Shown one piece after another: positions 1 to 8,397 of a DNA stretch of 64,000 nt. This stretch comes from Bradyrhizobium embrapense. GTDB lineage: Bacteria; Pseudomonadota; Alphaproteobacteria; Rhizobiales; Xanthobacteraceae. Below the pieces are notes generated by a model. The model was given only the letters and a program-made list of their open reading frames with translations. It was not told the origin of the DNA and made no database searches. The stretch lies in NCBI RefSeq assembly GCF_001189235.2, contig NZ_LFIP02000003.1:434001-498000 (forward strand), read 5' to 3'. The translations under genes and the position numbers were made by a program. Every line of letters begins with the position of its first letter. The first letter of the stretch is position 1.

Positions 1-1074
1 GGGCAGTCGCTCACCTTCGACGGCATCAAGGGCAAGATCGGCGGCGGCGAGGCGACCGCATCGATCGATGCGCGGCAGGGCGTCAACGGCCTCGCGTTGA
101 ATGCAAATGTGCAGCTGTCGGGCGTCGACGGATCGGCCTTGCGCTATCGCAGCCTCGCGATGCCCAAGGCACGCACTTCGATGCAGATGACGTTGTTGAC
201 GCAGGGCCGCAGCGCCTCGGCGCTGATCGGTGCGCTGTCCGGCAGCGGCGCCGTGACGCTGGAGGGGCTGAACCTCCCAGGGCTCGATCCGCGCGCGTTC
301 GACGTTGCGATCCGCGCCAGCGATTCCGGGCAGGCGACCGACGACGCACGGCTGAGGCAGATCGTCGAACCGGCGCTCGCCGCCGGCGGGCTTTCGGTCG
401 GTTCGGCGCAAATCCCGTTCAACATCCGTGACGGCCGCGTCCGGTTCGGCACCACCACGCTCGCGGCGAGCGGTGCCAACGTCATGGTGTCCGGCGGCTA
501 CGACATTCCGGCCGACCAGGCCGACATCCGCGCCGCGCTGGCATCGACGCAGTTCGGCACCGTGAGCAGCCGCCCGGAAATCCAGCTGCTCGCGGTGGGT
601 ACACCCGACGGATTGTCACGCAGCGTCGACATTGCGGCGTTGTCGTCGTGGCTGGCGGTGCGCGCAATCGACCGGGAGACCAAGCGGCTCGACGCGATCG
701 AGCGCGGTGAACCGGCACCGCCCCCGATCCCGGCAGCCCTTCCGCCGCCGGCCGCTGCAGTGCCCGATGCGCCCGGTGCAAGTTCGGCGGCAGTGCCTTC
801 TGCCAACTTGCCGGTGCCCGGCCCGGATCCGCGCCGCGTGCCGGCGAAGCCGAAGATCGTTGCGCCACGCCCGCCGACTGTCCCGCCGGTCGCCACCGCG
901 CCCGCCGTTGCGGTGCCTGGGCCGGTCGCGAGCCCGCCGCAGCTGGCGCCGCTGCCGCCGCCGATCGAGGTCAAGCCGGTGCCCGGCGCGGCAAGGTCGA
1001 GGCCGCTGCGGCCGCCGCTCTCGCTGACGCCGCAGGTCGCCAATCCGCCACCGCGGCCGGCGATGCAGAACTAG
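1..1074 (+). CDS. AsmA family protein, C-terminal part (5' end outside window)
   Basis: The frame is open from the first base to a TAG at 1072-1074, so about 357 residues of the C-terminal end are present. The first 230 or so residues alternate short beta-strand-like stretches with conserved Gly and Leu positions (for example DGRVRFGTTTLAASG and SGGYDIPADQ), as in the AsmA_2 C-terminal region of envelope proteins thought to act in outer-membrane lipid or protein biogenesis. The last 120 residues are a low-complexity Pro/Ala/Val tail, probably periplasmic and disordered. AsmA family membership is inferred from the pattern; the exact paralogue cannot be told without the N-terminus. Confidence 0.72.
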   Translation, partial: GQSLTFDGIKGKIGGGEATASIDARQGVNGLALNANVQLSGVDGSALRYRSLAMPKARTSMQMTLLTQGRSASALIGALSGSGAVTLEGLNLPGLDPRAFDVAIRASDSGQATDDARLRQIVEPALAAGGLSVGSAQIPFNIRDGRVRFGTTTLAASGANVMVSGGYDIPADQADIRAALASTQFGTVSSRPEIQLLAVGTPDGLSRSVDIAALSSWLAVRAIDRETKRLDAIERGEPAPPPIPAALPPPAAAVPDAPGASSAAVPSANLPVPGPDPRRVPAKPKIVAPRPPTVPPVATAPAVAVPGPVASPPQLAPLPPPIEVKPVPGAARSRPLRPPLSLTPQVANPPPRPAMQN

Positions 1075-1142
1075 AATGCATCTTCAAGTGAAGTGGGTGC
1101 CGGTTCGCGAGATGAAAACGCGTCGGAACAGCAATCCAGCGC

Positions 1143-1496
1143 TTACGATCGGTGCTGGAGAATATTGATCAGCCGGCCGAAGGGATCGCGGACGAAGAAG
1201 CGCCGCACGCCCCATGGCTCGTCCGCCGGTCCGTATTCGATCGCAATGCCTGCGCCCTTCATCCGGTGCAGTGCTTCGTCGAGGTCGTCGACCTCGATCG
1301 AGAGATCGGGCACCGGCGTGCCGGAACCGCCTTCGGAAGCGAAGCTGATTTGAACCTGCATCGTTTCGGATGAGCCGTAGGTCGCAACCCAACCGAAATC
1401 CATCAGCGGCTCGAGGCCGAGCATGTCGCGATAGAAGGACTTCGCTGCCGCGACATCCGATGCGGCAACGTTCGCGACGATGCGATTGACCTTCAT
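1143..1496 (-). CDS. VOC superfamily (glyoxalase/bleomycin-resistance fold) protein
   Basis: A 117-residue protein, the usual length for a single-domain VOC protein of two beta-alpha-beta-beta-beta modules. The N-terminal module starts MKVNRIVANVAASDVAAAKSFYRDMLGL, the classic pattern of a strand followed by the SFYRDMLGL helix. The C-terminal module ends in RFFVRDPFGRLINILQH, the usual D-P-F/D-G-x-x-x-x-hydrophobic ending. A longer in-frame extension upstream overlaps the neighbouring RHH gene and lacks family similarity, so I start at the internal ATG. Substrate is unknown; members include lyases, dioxygenases and antibiotic-binding proteins. Confidence 0.85.
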   Translation of the reverse strand: MKVNRIVANVAASDVAAAKSFYRDMLGLEPLMDFGWVATYGSSETMQVQISFASEGGSGTPVPDLSIEVDDLDEALHRMKGAGIAIEYGPADEPWGVRRFFVRDPFGRLINILQHRS

Positions 1497-1551
1497 GCTG
1501 AAGTCCGTGCGGCGAAACGACAGTCTGCCGAAGCGGCGGTCGGCAAGGCAA

Positions 1552-1827
1552 TCAGGCTTGCTGGCGCGTGTCGACCTGTTGCGGCCTGACATCCGTCGGT
1601 ACCGCCGGGTTGGCGCGCGAGCGGAAATAGTCGAGCACGAAAAGCCGGATCGCCGAGGATAGATTGCCCTGCTGGCGATTGCTGTCGATCTCGCCGACCA
1701 ATTCCGACAGCGTCATGTTCCGCAGACCGGAAATCTCCTTCATGCCGTTCCAGAAGGCTTCTTCGAGGCTGACGCTGGTCTTGTGACCGGCGACGACGAT
1801 CGAACGCTTGACGACGGGAGACTTCAT
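1552..1827 (-). CDS. Ribbon-helix-helix domain protein
   Basis: A 91-residue protein. Residues 6-60 (KRSIVVAGHKTSVSLEEAFW, then LRNMTLSELVGEID) match the short alphaproteobacterial ribbon-helix-helix family: one strand, a helix beginning SLEEAFW, and a second helix after MTLSELV. Such proteins are presumed dimeric DNA-binding regulators. The start overlaps the stop of the DUF4169 gene by 4 bases (1824-1827), so the two are translationally coupled on the minus strand. This pairing recurs in Rhizobiales. No target is evident. Confidence 0.8.
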   Translation of the reverse strand: MKSPVVKRSIVVAGHKTSVSLEEAFWNGMKEISGLRNMTLSELVGEIDSNRQQGNLSSAIRLFVLDYFRSRANPAVPTDVRPQQVDTRQQA

Positions 1828-2027
1828 GATGCGTCTCCACTTTCGATACGCTGCTGGTTTAGGAGGTGCTGATCGAGCACACGCTCACTGCGCTCGCCGA
1901 GAAATTCGTCACGCGCTCGTTCGGATTTGGTGCGACCGAATAGCGCACGATTGGCTTCGGCCTGCTTTGCTGCTTGTTCGCGCTCACCGCGCTTCTTGAA
2001 TCGTTTCAAGTTGACCACGTCGCCCAT
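1824..2027 (-). CDS. DUF4169 family small protein
   Basis: A 67-residue, highly charged protein. It begins MGDVVNLKRFKKRGEREQAAKQAEANRALFGRTKSER, the conserved DUF4169 signature (NLxRxRKxxxRxxxxxxAxxNRxxFGRTKxE). It is rich in Arg, Lys and Glu and looks helical and soluble. It is the first gene of a two-gene unit with the RHH protein downstream. Function unknown. I use the ATG directly before GDVVNL; the in-frame sequence further upstream is not family-like. Confidence 0.85.
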   Translation of the reverse strand: MGDVVNLKRFKKRGEREQAAKQAEANRALFGRTKSERARDEFLGERSERVLDQHLLNQQRIESGDAS

Positions 2028-2303
2028 GCTCGTCGTCCTTATCGTCCCCAGAGCGGAATTGGTGATGCATCGTGACGAAAGCAAGAGCGATCGCGCTAGG
2101 CGCCCGGCTCGATATCCATCCCGAATCCCCATCTGATGCTCGTGATAGCATCAAAGAATCCGTTTCGCTCTGCGAAAACTAGACGTCTGTACCATGCGCC
2201 AACGCAGAGCTGATAGGTAACTCGCCTTAGTCTTTAGGAGTTATGGTCCATAATTATATCACGCGCAGTGACCGTAATTATCCGGACATTGCGCGTCGTT
2301 CGC

Positions 2304-3719
2304 TCAGCCGGGGTGTGTCATTTTGTCCGGCTGCACGAGGCGATCAAATTCGTCGGCTGACACGAATCCAAGGCGCAAAGCCTCTTCCTTCAACGTCGTT
2401 CCGTTTGCGTGCGCCGACTTGGCGACCTTGGCTGCGTTGTCGTAACCGATCTTCGGCGCGAGGGCGGTCACCAGCATCAGCGAGCGCTGCATCAATTCGT
2501 TGATGCGCTTTTCGTCGGCGCGTATGCCGACAACGCAATGCTCAGTAAACGAGCGGACAACGTCGGACAGCAACTGAATGGAATTTATCATACAATATGC
2601 CAATACGGGCTTGTACACGTTGAGCTCGAAATGGCCCTGGCTGCCGGCGACGGTGATCGTGGTCTGATTGCCGAACACCTGGCAGCAGACCATGGTCATG
2701 GCTTCGCACTGGGTCGGATTGACCTTGCCCGGCATGATCGACGAGCCCGGCTCGTTCTCCGGCAGGATCAATTCGCCGAGGCCCGAGCGCGGGCCCGAGC
2801 CGAGGAAGCGGATGTCGTTGGCGATCTTGAACAGGCCGGTCGCCACCGAATTGATCGCGCCATGCACCAGCACATAGGCGTCGTTGGAGGCCAGCGCCTC
2901 GAACTTGTTCGCCGCGCTGGTGAACGGCAGCTTGGTGATCTCGGCGACATGCCTGGCGAAGGCGTTGGCGAATTCCGGCTTCGAGTTGAGCCCGGTGCCG
3001 ACGGCGGTACCGCCCTGCGCGAGCGGAAACAGCTCCTTCACCGCGGTATGCAGCCGCGCGATGCCGCTCTCGACCTGCGCGGCGTAGCCGGAGAATTCCT
3101 GGCCGAGCGTCAGCGGCGTTGCGTCCTGGGTATGCGTGCGGCCGATCTTCACGATCCTGGCAAACGCTTCCTGTTTCTGGTGCAACGCCTGATGCAGCTC
3201 GGTGAGGGCAGGGATCAGGTCGGCGATGATGCGCTCGGCGGCTGCGATATGCATCGCGGTCGGAAACGAGTCGTTCGACGATTGGCTCATGTTGACGTGA
3301 TCGTTCGGATGGATCGGCTGCTTGGCGCCGAGCTCGCCGCCGAGCATCTGGTTGGCGCGGTTGGCGATCACCTCGTTCACGTTCATGTTGGTTTGCGTGC
3401 CCGAGCCGGTCTGCCAGACCACCAGCGGAAAATGATCGTCGAGCCTGCCCTCGATCACTTCCCTGGCGGCGCCGATGATGGCGTCGGCGCGGCGTGCATC
3501 GAGCTGGCCGAGTTCGCGATTGGTCTCGGCTGCGGCGAGCTTGACGATGGCGAGTGCATGAATGATCGCGATCGGCATCCGGTCGTGGCCGATCTTGAAG
3601 TTCTGGCGCGAGCGCTCGGTCTGCGCGCCCCAGTAGCGATCGGCGGCGACGTCGATCGGACCGAAGCTGTCGGTCTCGCTGCGGGTGGCGGCGTTGGATG
3701 GTGTCGTCGATTGAGCCAT
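2304..3719 (-). CDS. fumC: Class II fumarate hydratase
   Basis: A 471-residue protein, the typical FumC length. It catalyses reversible hydration of fumarate to L-malate in the TCA cycle, as an iron-independent homotetramer in the cytoplasm. Visible motifs are the [14 protein letters not shown] region, [11 protein letters not shown], the TH(T)[11 protein letters not shown] catalytic loop and the superfamily signature [11 protein letters not shown]. The N-terminus [20 protein letters not shown] is standard. I chose the ATG after the purine-rich GGAGAG site; two upstream in-frame ATGs would add non-conserved residues. Flanked by unrelated genes, so probably monocistronic. Confidence 0.97.
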   Translation of the reverse strand: MAQSTTPSNAATRSETDSFGPIDVAADRYWGAQTERSRQNFKIGHDRMPIAIIHALAIVKLAAAETNRELGQLDARRADAIIGAAREVIEGRLDDHFPLVVWQTGSGTQTNMNVNEVIANRANQMLGGELGAKQPIHPNDHVNMSQSSNDSFPTAMHIAAAERIIADLIPALTELHQALHQKQEAFARIVKIGRTHTQDATPLTLGQEFSGYAAQVESGIARLHTAVKELFPLAQGGTAVGTGLNSKPEFANAFARHVAEITKLPFTSAANKFEALASNDAYVLVHGAINSVATGLFKIANDIRFLGSGPRSGLGELILPENEPGSSIMPGKVNPTQCEAMTMVCCQVFGNQTTITVAGSQGHFELNVYKPVLAYCMINSIQLLSDVVRSFTEHCVVGIRADEKRINELMQRSLMLVTALAPKIGYDNAAKVAKSAHANGTTLKEEALRLGFVSADEFDRLVQPDKMTHPG

Positions 3720-3826
3720 GCATGCTCTCCGTTGCGTCATCGGAACGTGGTCCGGCGGTACGCCGGCTTTCCGCCGCGACAATGCGAAAGGCGTCCGCGC
3801 GGAAGCACGTTCAAGCAGAAGATAGT

Positions 3827-3851
3827 CCGGGATGACGATCTGTCATCCCGG
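3827..3851. repeat. Perfect 10-bp inverted repeat downstream of sspB
   Basis: CCGGGATGAC and GTCATCCCGG are exactly complementary around a 5-base spacer. It lies just past the 3' end of sspB on the minus strand. There is no T-run, so it is either a factor-independent terminator of weak type or a remnant of the genome's GTCATTCCGG-type intergenic palindromes. Confidence 0.6.
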
Positions 3852-3896
3852 CCGTCGAGAGCATCCTACAAGGTCGAGGATCGACCAGCGTTTAGA

Positions 3897-4418
3897 TTAT
3901 TTCTTGCGGAAGCGGTCCAGCCGTACGACCTCGGCGCCTTCGCCGGGCTTTGTGGGCTCCGGCTCGGTCTCGGCCGTCTCGGTCTCGGCTGCCGCCCGGG
4001 CGGCCGGTGCGGGAAGGGGAGCGGCAGGCGCCGTGGCGGGAGGGGCCTCCTCGGACAACGCATCCGAGACGTCGAACCGCAGATCGAACGGTGCGGACGG
4101 ATCGAGGAAACGGGTCACCGCGGCGAACGGCACGCTGAGCCGCTCGGGAATCCCGCCGAACGACAGCCCGACCTCGAACCGGTCCTCGGTCACCACCAGA
4201 TCCCAGAACTGGTGCTGCAGGATGATGGTCATCTCCTCCGGATACTGCGCGAGCAGCCGCGGTGACAGCTTCACGCCGTCGCCGTGCGAGAGGAAGGTGA
4301 TGTAGAAATGGTGCTCACCCGGCAGGCCATGTTCAGCCGCGTCCGACAAGACCCGGCGCAGCACCCCGCGCAGCGCGTCGCGCGCCAGCACGTCATATCG
4401 GATGTGATCGGTCGCCAT
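3897..4418 (-). CDS. sspB: SspB, ClpXP specificity-enhancing factor (alpha-proteobacterial type)
   Basis: A 173-residue protein. SspB proteins bind ssrA-tagged substrates and tether them to ClpX for degradation. The conserved N-terminal fold is clear: IRYDVLARDALRGVLRRVL, HHFYITFLSHGDGVKLSPRL, then EMTIILQHQFWDLVVTEDRFEVGLSFGG. It is followed by an Ala/Pro/Glu-rich flexible linker and a short basic C-terminal tail (EVVRLDRFRKK) that in this family contacts the ClpX zinc-binding domain. The start MATDHIRYD is chosen because the upstream in-frame extension is not family-like. The gene lies directly downstream of the tmRNA gene on the same strand, which ties adaptor and tag together. Confidence 0.93.
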   Translation of the reverse strand: MATDHIRYDVLARDALRGVLRRVLSDAAEHGLPGEHHFYITFLSHGDGVKLSPRLLAQYPEEMTIILQHQFWDLVVTEDRFEVGLSFGGIPERLSVPFAAVTRFLDPSAPFDLRFDVSDALSEEAPPATAPAAPLPAPAARAAAETETAETEPEPTKPGEGAEVVRLDRFRKK

Positions 4419-4559
4419 GGTGATCCTGTCGCTTCGAAAATGGCCGGTGAGGCGCCGCCGGACCCTCCCGACTCGCCCTTTTGGCCAGATGTTACCCCGC
4501 CGGGAGCCGGAAATCAGCAGGGCCGGCACCTCATAATGCGGGCGGACGCCCGATCGGAA

Positions 4560-4891
4560 ATAAAGTGGAGGCTTCTGTTGCCAGGTGCCTCCGAACCCCG
4601 CCTAACGGAGCTTAACCCGTTAGGACTTTAAGTTGGTCTTTCAAACTGCGTTACGCAGCCTGAGCAACCGGAGCAAAGTTGTCGTTGGCAACTATTGCAT
4701 TAGCCCGATAACGGCGGAACCATACCGAGAAAAAACACGCCCTTTACGCCCTCGTCGATCCTATTTCGCCCCCGCCGAAAGCCACCAGAGCAAGGCGCTC
4801 GGGATGGGTTTTGGTGGAGGCGCCGGGTACCGCCCCCGGGTCCGAATGGTTTATTGCGACGGTCATTTATTTCCATAGCCGGCGAACCGGC
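4560..4891 (-). ncRNA. ssrA: tmRNA, circularly permuted (two-piece) form
   Basis: Read on the minus strand, the acceptor piece comes first and ends in a genome-encoded CCA (CGCCTCCACCA, about 4806-4816). About 35 bases later the coding piece begins GGGGGCGAAATAGGATCGACG. The 3' CGCCTCC can pair with the 5' GGGGGCG over seven positions (one G-U) to make the tRNA-like acceptor stem, and GGTGCC near the 5' end can pair with GGCACC near the 3' end as the joining helix. A tag frame at 4651-4689 encodes ANDNFAPVAQAA then TAA. This permuted arrangement is known for alphaproteobacterial ssrA. The outer ends are approximate. Confidence 0.93.
4651..4689 (-). other. tmRNA proteolysis-tag reading frame
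   Basis: Twelve codons plus TAA inside ssrA: GCC AAC GAC AAC TTT GCT CCG GTT GCT CAG GCT GCG TAA, giving ANDNFAPVAQAA. The N-terminal AND part is the SspB-binding portion and the C-terminal Ala-Ala is the ClpX/ClpP degron. Which Ala codon is the true resume codon is inferred from other Rhizobiales tags. Confidence 0.88.
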
Positions 4892-4897
4892 ACCCCC

Positions 4898-4903
4898 AAT
4901 ATA
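4898..4903 (-). promoter_or_regulatory. Putative -10 element of ssrA
   Basis: TATATT on the minus strand, about 7 bases before the proposed 5' end of the tmRNA precursor. The -35 hexamer is poor, so this is a position guess supported mostly by spacing. Confidence 0.4.
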
Positions 4904-5006
4904 GGCGGCCCGAACGGAGAAAAACAGAGCCGATTCAGGCTTGTTCAGGTGTGAAAACACGCCGATTTGGTTTGGCCGGCGTCCTGACGCCGTTCTAGAT
5001 TTGGCC

Positions 5007-5618
5007 ATGCCCCCGGAATCCCCGCCGGCTGCCGCCCCGGCGCCGGATGCCTCCGCACCATCCCCGGCCCATCAGCCTGGCCTGCTCGAGCTGTTCCTGG
5101 CCTTTGCCAGGATGTCGCTGGCCGGTTTTGGCGGGGTCCTGGTCTGGGCACGGCGGTCGATCGTCGAGCAGCACGGCTGGATGACCGCTGAGGAGTTCAA
5201 CGAGACCTTCGCGCTGTGCCATTTCCTGCCAGGCCCGAACATCGTCAACCTGTCGGTTGTATTCGGCTCGCGCTTTCGCGGCATCGCCGGCGGGCTTGCG
5301 GCCTTCGCCGGGCTGGTCGGGCCGCCGATGGTGATCGCGACAATCCTTGCCGCACTCTATGCCCGCTACGGCGATATCGACGTGTTGCGCCGGACGCTCG
5401 CCGGCGTCGCCTGTGCCGCGGTCGGGCTGCTGTTCGCGGTCGTCCTCAAGATGATGATGCCGCTGCTGAAGCGACGCGATGTCACAGGGCTGGTTATTTT
5501 GTCCGCGGTTTTCGTCGCGATCGGTCTGATCCGGTGGCCGCTCCAGATCGTGCTGCTGGTCGCGGTCCCGCTCAGCATTGCGACGACAGTTTTGGCGCGA
5601 CGCATGGTGAAGGCATGA
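5007..5618 (+). CDS. Chromate transporter, first half (short-chain CHR protein)
   Basis: A 203-residue membrane protein of the CHR family. After a Pro/Ala-rich N-terminal tail of about 27 residues it has the CHR domain: LFLAFARMSLAGFGGVLVWARRSIVE, then FNETFALCHFLPGPNIVNLSVVFGSRFRGIAGG, with the conserved F-G-G and L-P-G-P-N motifs, then four to five hydrophobic segments. Short-chain CHR proteins work as pairs of oppositely oriented halves exporting chromate (or importing sulfate-like anions). Its stop overlaps the start of the second half by 4 bases (ATGA), so the two are co-translated. The start is the ATG at 5007; an earlier in-frame ATG lacks similarity. Confidence 0.88.
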   Translation: MPPESPPAAAPAPDASAPSPAHQPGLLELFLAFARMSLAGFGGVLVWARRSIVEQHGWMTAEEFNETFALCHFLPGPNIVNLSVVFGSRFRGIAGGLAAFAGLVGPPMVIATILAALYARYGDIDVLRRTLAGVACAAVGLLFAVVLKMMMPLLKRRDVTGLVILSAVFVAIGLIRWPLQIVLLVAVPLSIATTVLARRMVKA

Positions 5619-6148
5619 GCTCGGAGTCCAATCCGATCGCCGCGCTGGTCTGGACCTTCGGTCTGATGTCGCTGTTTGCGGTCGGCGGGGCCAATTCGGC
5701 GATCCCCGAAATGCACCGCGCCGCCGTCGAGGTGCATCACTGGCTGACCGAGAAGCAATTCGCCGACATGTTCGCGATCTCGCAGCTCTCGCCGGGACCG
5801 AACGTGCTGATCGTGACGCTGATAGGCTATTCTGTCGCAGGCGTCGCCGGGGCATTGGTCGCGACGGTCGCGATGTGCGGACCGACCGCGCTGCTTGCCT
5901 ATTATGTGAGCCGTTTCCTTGATCGCTCGCGCGACGCGCGCTGGCCGGCAATCATTCAGGCTGCATTGGTTCCGCTTTCGATCGGCCTGATGGCCGCTTC
6001 CGGCCTGATCGTGGCGCAGACGTCAGACCAAAGTTGGATCGCCGTCCTGATCACCATTGTCGCAGCTGCGCTTGCTTTTGCGACACGGATCAATCCCTTA
6101 TGGATGTTGCTTGCCGGAGGTCTCTTGGGTTTTGCTGGCGTTGTCTGA
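5615..6148 (+). CDS. Chromate transporter, second half (short-chain CHR protein)
   Basis: A 177-residue membrane protein and partner of the preceding half. It has the same CHR motifs: WTFGLMSLFAVGGANSAIPEMHR with the G-G-A variation, ADMFAISQLSPGPNVLIVTLIGY with S-P-G-P-N, and about five hydrophobic segments to the C-terminus. In long-chain ChrA the two halves are fused. Here each has its own start and stop, so this is a genuine pair and not a frameshifted gene. Chromate resistance is the family's best known role; the real substrate here is not proven. Confidence 0.88.
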   Translation: MSSESNPIAALVWTFGLMSLFAVGGANSAIPEMHRAAVEVHHWLTEKQFADMFAISQLSPGPNVLIVTLIGYSVAGVAGALVATVAMCGPTALLAYYVSRFLDRSRDARWPAIIQAALVPLSIGLMAASGLIVAQTSDQSWIAVLITIVAAALAFATRINPLWMLLAGGLLGFAGVV

Positions 6149-6241
6149 CGAAAATCGCTAGCAAGGCTTTCGGTCAACGCACCACAAGCCAAGCCATTCA
6201 ATCACAACGGGCGGGACAGCCCTGACGGGGGAAGCGAAGTC

Positions 6242-6742
6242 ATGAGCGATACGCCAAGCGAGGCGCCGGTCAAATCGATCTTGCCGGAATGGGTGCGCGG
6301 TCCGCAGGACTTCGTCGGCGGGCTCGCCATGATGGCGGTTGCGCTGTTTGCCTTGTGGGCTTCGAGCGATCTGCAGGGCATGCACGGATTTTCGTTCGGC
6401 GCGGGAACCGCGCCGCGCATGTTCGCCGTGCTGCTACTGTTGCTCGGCGGCGCCGTGGCGCTGATGGGAATTCTGAAGGACGGCCCGCACATCGCGGCCT
6501 ATTCCTGGCGCGGCCCGCTGTTCGTATCGGCCGCGATCGTGTTCTTCGCGGTCGCGATCCGTCCGCTCGGGCTCGTCGTCTCCGCCTTTGCCGCCTTCCT
6601 GATCGCAGCGCTTGGCTCGCATGAGACACGATGGCTCGAGGCCATCATTGTCGGCGCCTGCCTGACGCTCGGCTGCGCGCTTCTGTTTCCTTATGTGCTG
6701 GGACTTCCGATGCCGATGTTCCCGCGTTTCCTGATCCAGTGA
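6242..6742 (+). CDS. Tripartite tricarboxylate transporter, small membrane subunit TctB
   Basis: A 166-residue protein with four hydrophobic segments, typical of the poorly conserved TctB subunit. Visible features are DFVGGLAMMAVALFALWAS, then GFSFGAGTAPRMFAVLLLLLG (the G-x-x-P-R/F motif common in TctB), then a pair of helices near the C-terminus. It starts a transporter operon: the TctA subunit begins 8 bases downstream and the binding protein follows after a hairpin. TctB is needed for transport with TctA but its exact role is unclear. Confidence 0.88.
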   Translation: MSDTPSEAPVKSILPEWVRGPQDFVGGLAMMAVALFALWASSDLQGMHGFSFGAGTAPRMFAVLLLLLGGAVALMGILKDGPHIAAYSWRGPLFVSAAIVFFAVAIRPLGLVVSAFAAFLIAALGSHETRWLEAIIVGACLTLGCALLFPYVLGLPMPMFPRFLIQ

Positions 6743-6749
6743 GGGCGTG

Positions 6750-8264
6750 ATGGAACTGTTTGCCAATCTCGCCCACGGTTTCGCGGTCGCGTTCTCGCCG
6801 ATCAACCTTCTGATGTGCCTGATCGGTGCGCTGGTCGGCACGCTGGTCGGCGTGCTGCCGGGCATCGGCACCATCGCTACCGTCGCGATGCTGCTGCCGA
6901 TCACCTTCGGCCTGCCGCCGGTGGGCGCGCTGATCATGCTCGCCGGCATCTACTACGGTGCGCAATATGGCGGCTCGACCACCTCGATCCTGGTCAATAT
7001 TCCGGGTGAGGCGACCTCCGTGGTCACCGCGCTCGACGGCCACCAGATGGCCAAGCAGGGCCGCGCCGGTCCGGCGCTGGCGATCGCCGCGATCGGCTCG
7101 TTCTTCGCCGGCTGCGTCGCAACCGTGCTGATCGCCGTGCTCGGCGCGCCGCTGACCAAGCTCGCGCTGGCGTTCGGCCCGGCCGAGTATTTCTCGCTGA
7201 TGGTGCTCGGCCTGATCTTCGCGGTGGTGCTCGCCAAGGGCTCGGTGCTGAAGGCGATCGCGATGATCGTGTTCGGCCTGCTGCTGTCGATGGTCGGCTC
7301 CGACATCGAGACCGGCGCCTCGCGCATGGCCTTCAACATCCCCGAGCTCGCCGACGGCCTCGGCTTTGCCACGGTGGCGATGGGCGTGTTCGGCTTCGCC
7401 GAGATCATCCGCAATCTCGACCACGGTGCGGAAATGGACCGCAACCTAGTGCAGCAGAAGATCACCGGCCTGATGCCGACCAAAAAGGATCTGGCGGATT
7501 CCACGCCCGCGATTCTGCGCGGCACGGTGCTCGGCTCGATCCTCGGCATCCTGCCGGGCGGCGGCGCCGTGATCGCCTCGTTCGCGGCCTATACGCTGGA
7601 GAAGAAGCTGGCGAGGAATCCGTCGCGGTTCGGCCGCGGCGCGATCGAGGGCGTGGCGGCGCCGGAAAGCGCCAACAACGCCGCGGCGCAGACCTCGTTC
7701 ATTCCGCTGCTCACGCTCGGCATTCCGCCGAATGCGGTGATGGCGCTGATGGTCGGCGCGATGACCATTCATGGCATCGTGCCGGGCCCGCAGGTGATGC
7801 AGAAGCAGCCCGATTTGGTCTGGGGCATGATCGCCTCGATGTGGATCGGCAACCTGATGCTGATCATCATCAACCTGCCGCTGGTCGGCATCTGGGTCCG
7901 TCTGCTGCGCGTGCCGTACCGGCTGATGTTCCCTTCGATCGTGGTGTTCTGCGCGATCGGCATCTACTCGGTGAACAACGCGCCGGTCGACGTCGTCCTG
8001 GCGGGCGCATTCGGTCTGGTCGGCTACTGGCTGATCAAGCACGATTTCGAGCCGGCGCCGCTGCTGCTCGGCATGGTGCTGGGCCCGCTGATGGAGGAGA
8101 ACCTTCGTCGCGCACTCCTGATCTCGCGCGGCGACTGGAGCGTGTTCCTGTCGCGGCCGCTGTCGGCGGTGCTGCTGGCGATCGCTGCGGGCCTGCTGGT
8201 GCTCGCCGTGCTGCCGACCTTGCGTGCGAAGCGCGACGAAGTGTTTGTGGAGTCCGAGGGATAA
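6750..8264 (+). CDS. Tripartite tricarboxylate transporter, large permease subunit TctA
   Basis: A 504-residue integral membrane protein with about 11-12 hydrophobic segments, the normal TctA size. Family signatures include LVGTLVGVLPGIGTIATVAMLLPITFGLPP, GIYYGAQYGGSTTSILVNIPGE and a second copy-like region GSILGILPGGGAVIASFAAY followed by GVAAPESANNAAA. The duplicated L-P-G motifs are diagnostic. I start at the ATG at 6750; a GTG one codon earlier is also possible. It imports carboxylates (citrate or similar) with TctB and the periplasmic protein downstream, driven by ion gradient. Confidence 0.93.
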   Translation: MELFANLAHGFAVAFSPINLLMCLIGALVGTLVGVLPGIGTIATVAMLLPITFGLPPVGALIMLAGIYYGAQYGGSTTSILVNIPGEATSVVTALDGHQMAKQGRAGPALAIAAIGSFFAGCVATVLIAVLGAPLTKLALAFGPAEYFSLMVLGLIFAVVLAKGSVLKAIAMIVFGLLLSMVGSDIETGASRMAFNIPELADGLGFATVAMGVFGFAEIIRNLDHGAEMDRNLVQQKITGLMPTKKDLADSTPAILRGTVLGSILGILPGGGAVIASFAAYTLEKKLARNPSRFGRGAIEGVAAPESANNAAAQTSFIPLLTLGIPPNAVMALMVGAMTIHGIVPGPQVMQKQPDLVWGMIASMWIGNLMLIIINLPLVGIWVRLLRVPYRLMFPSIVVFCAIGIYSVNNAPVDVVLAGAFGLVGYWLIKHDFEPAPLLLGMVLGPLMEENLRRALLISRGDWSVFLSRPLSAVLLAIAAGLLVLAVLPTLRAKRDEVFVESEG

Positions 8265-8337
8265 TCATTGCTGCGCGCCTGCGTCGGCGCGCCGCAGGCG
8301 GAAGTCGAATCGACACTCGATGTCGTCTCATGAAATG

Positions 8338-8368
8338 AAAATGCCGGCCGATTTGGCCGGCATTTTTA
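8338..8368 (+). terminator. Rho-independent-type terminator between tctA and tctC
   Basis: A 12-bp perfect stem (AAAATGCCGGCC with GGCCGGCATTTT), a 5-base loop GATTT and a run of five T. It lies after the tctA stop and directly before the ribosome site of the binding-protein gene. It would reduce or separate transcription into the latter. Confidence 0.85.
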
Positions 8369-8397
8369 TTGGTCAAATGTTCCCGGGAGGAATTGAG

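Noticed and set aside
2409..4265. A 618-codon plus-strand frame across fumC and sspB
   Set aside because: It crosses two minus-strand genes and a 10-bp palindrome and lacks any recognisable domain.
5007..6148. A frameshifted single chromate transporter gene
   Set aside because: Each half has its own start, stop and CHR motif, and paired short CHR proteins are a known arrangement.
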